From: Bacteroidales bacterium
Lineage (GTDB): Bacteria > Bacteroidota > Bacteroidia > Bacteroidales > UBA932
Assembly (NCBI GenBank): GCA_017469845.1
Contig: JAFUFP010000011.1
Span: 1-64,000, forward strand
Direction of reading: 5' to 3'
DNA: 64,000 bases
The position numbers were made by a program, and so were the translations under genes. Under the pieces are notes generated by a model. That model was given only the letters and a program-made list of their open reading frames with translations. It was not told the DNA's origin and ran no database searches. This document shows positions 61,895-64,000 of the stretch, piece after piece (positions within the stretch are counted from its first letter, which is position 1; every line of letters starts with the position of its first letter).

Positions 61895-64000
61895 TTATTT
61901 CACGGCGATTTCCTTTACGGTCTCCTGAGGGAGGCAAGCGGCGTTGGCTTTCCAGGAGAAGGGCTTCACCATCTTGAATCCGGCCTTCACCTTCACGTCC
62001 TCGACGGAAGCGGCGAATGAAGCCGTATACTCTCCTGCAGCGGTCTCCCATGCGCTTGTCGCCTCGTTGAAGGAAGCGAGAGTGTAAGGATCGACAGTCA
62101 TTGTTATGATCTGGCTCTCACCGGGCGCGAGGGAGCGGGTCTTCGCGAAAGCGCGGAGTTCCTTCTCGGGTTTTACGAGACCGGCCTCGGGAGCCTTGAC
62201 ATAGAGCTGGACAACTTCCTTTCCTGCGACACTACCGGTATTCTTCACGGTAACGGTAGCTGTGACGGTTCCGTCCTTGGCGACCTTCACCTGAGGATTG
62301 GAATATGCGAAGGTTGTGTATGAAAGGCCGTATCCGAATGGATATGAAACTTCCTTTCCGACTGTGTCGAAGTAGCGGTATCCTACCCAGATGCCTTCCT
62401 CGTAGTTGGTGTAGTCCACATCCTTTGTGAGCCTTCTCTGTCCCTGTCCCAAGAAATCAGCCAGAGGGTTCATGGAATTGCCTCCGGTATAGTTGTAAGG
62501 GAAGTTGAAAGATGAAGGATGATCAAGATACGAAACGGGGAAAGTCATGGGGAGTTTTCCTGAAGGGTTGACCTTTCCGGTGAGGACATCGGCGATGGCT
62601 GCTCCGCCTTCCTGTCCGGGAGTCCAGGCGAGGAGGATGGCATCGGGAAGCTGCTTCCATGAAGCGGTCTCGATGACGCCACCGATATTGAGGACAACGA
62701 CAACCTTCTTTCCGGCTGCGTGGTAAACGTCACAGAGGGTCTGGAGCATTTCCCTTTCGGCGCCTGTCAGAGTGAAGTCACCGTCGATGGCCTTACGGTC
62801 ATCACCTTCACCCGCGTTGCGGGCGATAGTGAGGATAGCCATATCGGTTGAAGGCTGAAGCCTCTCGATGAAGCTGCGGCCGATGGCCATTTCGCTGATG
62901 AGGGGGTCACCGAGCATGATACCGAGGGCGGGAGTGGAAGGATTGTTCTTCTCGTTTGCCTTCGCATAGGCGATATACTTCATATACCAGTCAGCGAGGG
63001 AAGCGTCGGCGTTGATGCCGTAGAGCTTGAGACCGTCAACGATATTGGTGACGTGCTCCTTGTTGACGTTACCGGAACCGGTTCCGCCAGCGATGAAGTC
63101 ATATGCGGAAACTCCATAGAGGGCGACGTTCTTCACATCCTTCATAGGAAGGGTGGCTCCGTCGTTCTTCAGGAGAACGAGTCCTTCACCTGCAGCCTTC
63201 CTTGCGACCTCGGCGTGGGCCTTGAGGTCAGGACGGTCCGAATACTTGTATCCGGCGAAACGGGGAGTACGGACGATGTACTCGAGCATCCTGCGGACAC
63301 AGGTGTCAAGGTCCTTCACTGAGAGGGTTCCGTTGTTCACGCTGTCAACGATCTCCTTGATCTGGGACTCTTCACCGGGCTCCATGAGGTCATTTCCTGC
63401 GGCGACCTGGGCTGCGGTGTTGCGTTTTTGCGTCCAGTCGGTCATAACGATTCCGCGGAATCCCCACTCGTCACGGAGAATGGTGGTGAGAAGGTCCTTG
63501 TCCTCCTGGGTGTAGGGACCGTTGAGACGGTTATAAGAAGACATGATGGTCCAGGGATCGGACTCCTTGACCATGATCTCGAATCCTTTAAGATAAAGTT
63601 CACGAAGCGCCCTGGGGTTGACCCTGGAGTCACCGTTCATACGGTTGGTCTCCTGGCTGTTGGCGGCGAAGTGCTTTGCGCTCACGCCCACTCCGTTGCT
63701 CTGTATTCCGTTGACATATGCGGCGGCCATCTTTCCTGAAAGGAGAGGATCCTCCGAGAAGTACTCGAAGTTACGTCCGCAAAGAGGGTTGCGGTGAAGG
63801 TTCTGTCCGGGAGCGAGGAGAACGTCCACACCGTATTCCTTGACCTCATTGCCCATAGCGGAAGTCACTTCCTTCACAAGGTCAGTGTTCCAGGTGGAAG
63901 CGAGAACGGTTCCCACGGGGAAACCGGTGCAGTAGAATGTCTTGTCGGTTCCAGGACGTGTAGGGTTGATACGGAGTCCGGCAGGACCGTCAGCGACCAC
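61895..64000 (-). CDS. GH3 beta-glucosidase, partial (N-terminus outside window)
   Basis: 701 visible residues running off the right edge. GFRGIVMTDWTQKRN carries the catalytic Asp of GH3, preceded by SAKHFAANSQETNR and followed by the two-domain pattern ALYGVSAYDFIAGGTGSGNVN (GH3 C-terminal domain, about residues 290-520). A fibronectin III-like domain ends the protein (TVTATVTVKNTGSVAGKEVVQLYV). The enzyme releases glucose or xylose from beta-linked oligosaccharides; the exact sugar is unclear. The signal peptide would lie outside the window. Convergent with the gmk operon. Confidence 0.92.
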   Translation of the reverse strand: MVADGPAGLRINPTRPGTDKTFYCTGFPVGTVLASTWNTDLVKEVTSAMGNEVKEYGVDVLLAPGQNLHRNPLCGRNFEYFSEDPLLSGKMAAAYVNGIQSNGVGVSAKHFAANSQETNRMNGDSRVNPRALRELYLKGFEIMVKESDPWTIMSSYNRLNGPYTQEDKDLLTTILRDEWGFRGIVMTDWTQKRNTAAQVAAGNDLMEPGEESQIKEIVDSVNNGTLSVKDLDTCVRRMLEYIVRTPRFAGYKYSDRPDLKAHAEVARKAAGEGLVLLKNDGATLPMKDVKNVALYGVSAYDFIAGGTGSGNVNKEHVTNIVDGLKLYGINADASLADWYMKYIAYAKANEKNNPSTPALGIMLGDPLISEMAIGRSFIERLQPSTDMAILTIARNAGEGDDRKAIDGDFTLTGAEREMLQTLCDVYHAAGKKVVVVLNIGGVIETASWKQLPDAILLAWTPGQEGGAAIADVLTGKVNPSGKLPMTFPVSYLDHPSSFNFPYNYTGGNSMNPLADFLGQGQRRLTKDVDYTNYEEGIWVGYRYFDTVGKEVSYPFGYGLSYTTFAYSNPQVKVAKDGTVTATVTVKNTGSVAGKEVVQLYVKAPEAGLVKPEKELRAFAKTRSLAPGESQIITMTVDPYTLASFNEATSAWETAAGEYTASFAASVEDVKVKAGFKMVKPFSWKANAACLPQETVKEIAVK

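Overview
The window looks like chromosome of a gut-type member of the Bacteroidota, order Bacteroidales. The support is many promoters with the TAnnTTTG -7 element, weak Shine-Dalgarno sites, and families typical of the group: DUF3078, DUF5723, a BtuG/BtuB-type vitamin B12 uptake pair, a GH106 lipoprotein, GH32 and GH3 enzymes, BlaI/M56 with TonB C-terminal domains, and a WDPWY-repeat lipoprotein. Most of it is a compact, conserved core; species cannot be named from sequence alone.

Layout. 0.2-12.7 kb: sugar and peptide use (GH106 lipoprotein, EamA exporter, GH32 fructanase with an MFS sugar importer, tricorn-like S41 protease with a hotdog thioesterase). 13.0-18.2 kb: a one-directional accessory island next to initiator tRNA-fMet, holding DUF1905/DUF5655, VOC, a CDP-alcohol phosphatidyltransferase-GNAT fusion, an AbiEi/AbiEii toxin-antitoxin pair, a broken TfoX gene and a DUF5674 pair. 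Two of its transcription units end in related tRNA-3'-end-like elements with a built-in terminator. 18.3-29.7 kb: hisS, sppA, FadL-like porin with the WDPWY lipoprotein, proS, DUF3078, tilS. 29.8-33.7 kb: cell-envelope beta-barrels, a lipoprotein and OmpA. 34-46 kb: uvrB, a RelA/SpoT protein with a ruined hydrolase site, mltG with a LysM glucosaminidase, rnz-rpsA, and a BlaI/M56 signalling pair. 46.2-52.2 kb: corA behind a structured leader, then pnuC, SGNH hydrolase, sugar kinase, murQ, recR and mntP in one direction. 52.3-57.8 kb: NUDIX gene and btuG/btuB with a decayed duplication of the NUDIX-btuG junction split by AT-rich foreign DNA. 58-64 kb: FKBP, fructose-bisphosphate aldolase, gmk, nadD, CYTH protein, and a GH3 glucosidase running off the right edge.

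The least ordinary parts are the tRNA-adjacent cassette island (13-18.2 kb), the riboswitch-like leader of corA (47.2-47.3 kb), and the broken NUDIX/btuG duplication (52.3-54.4 kb). Functions rest on motif recognition and gene context; no database search was run.
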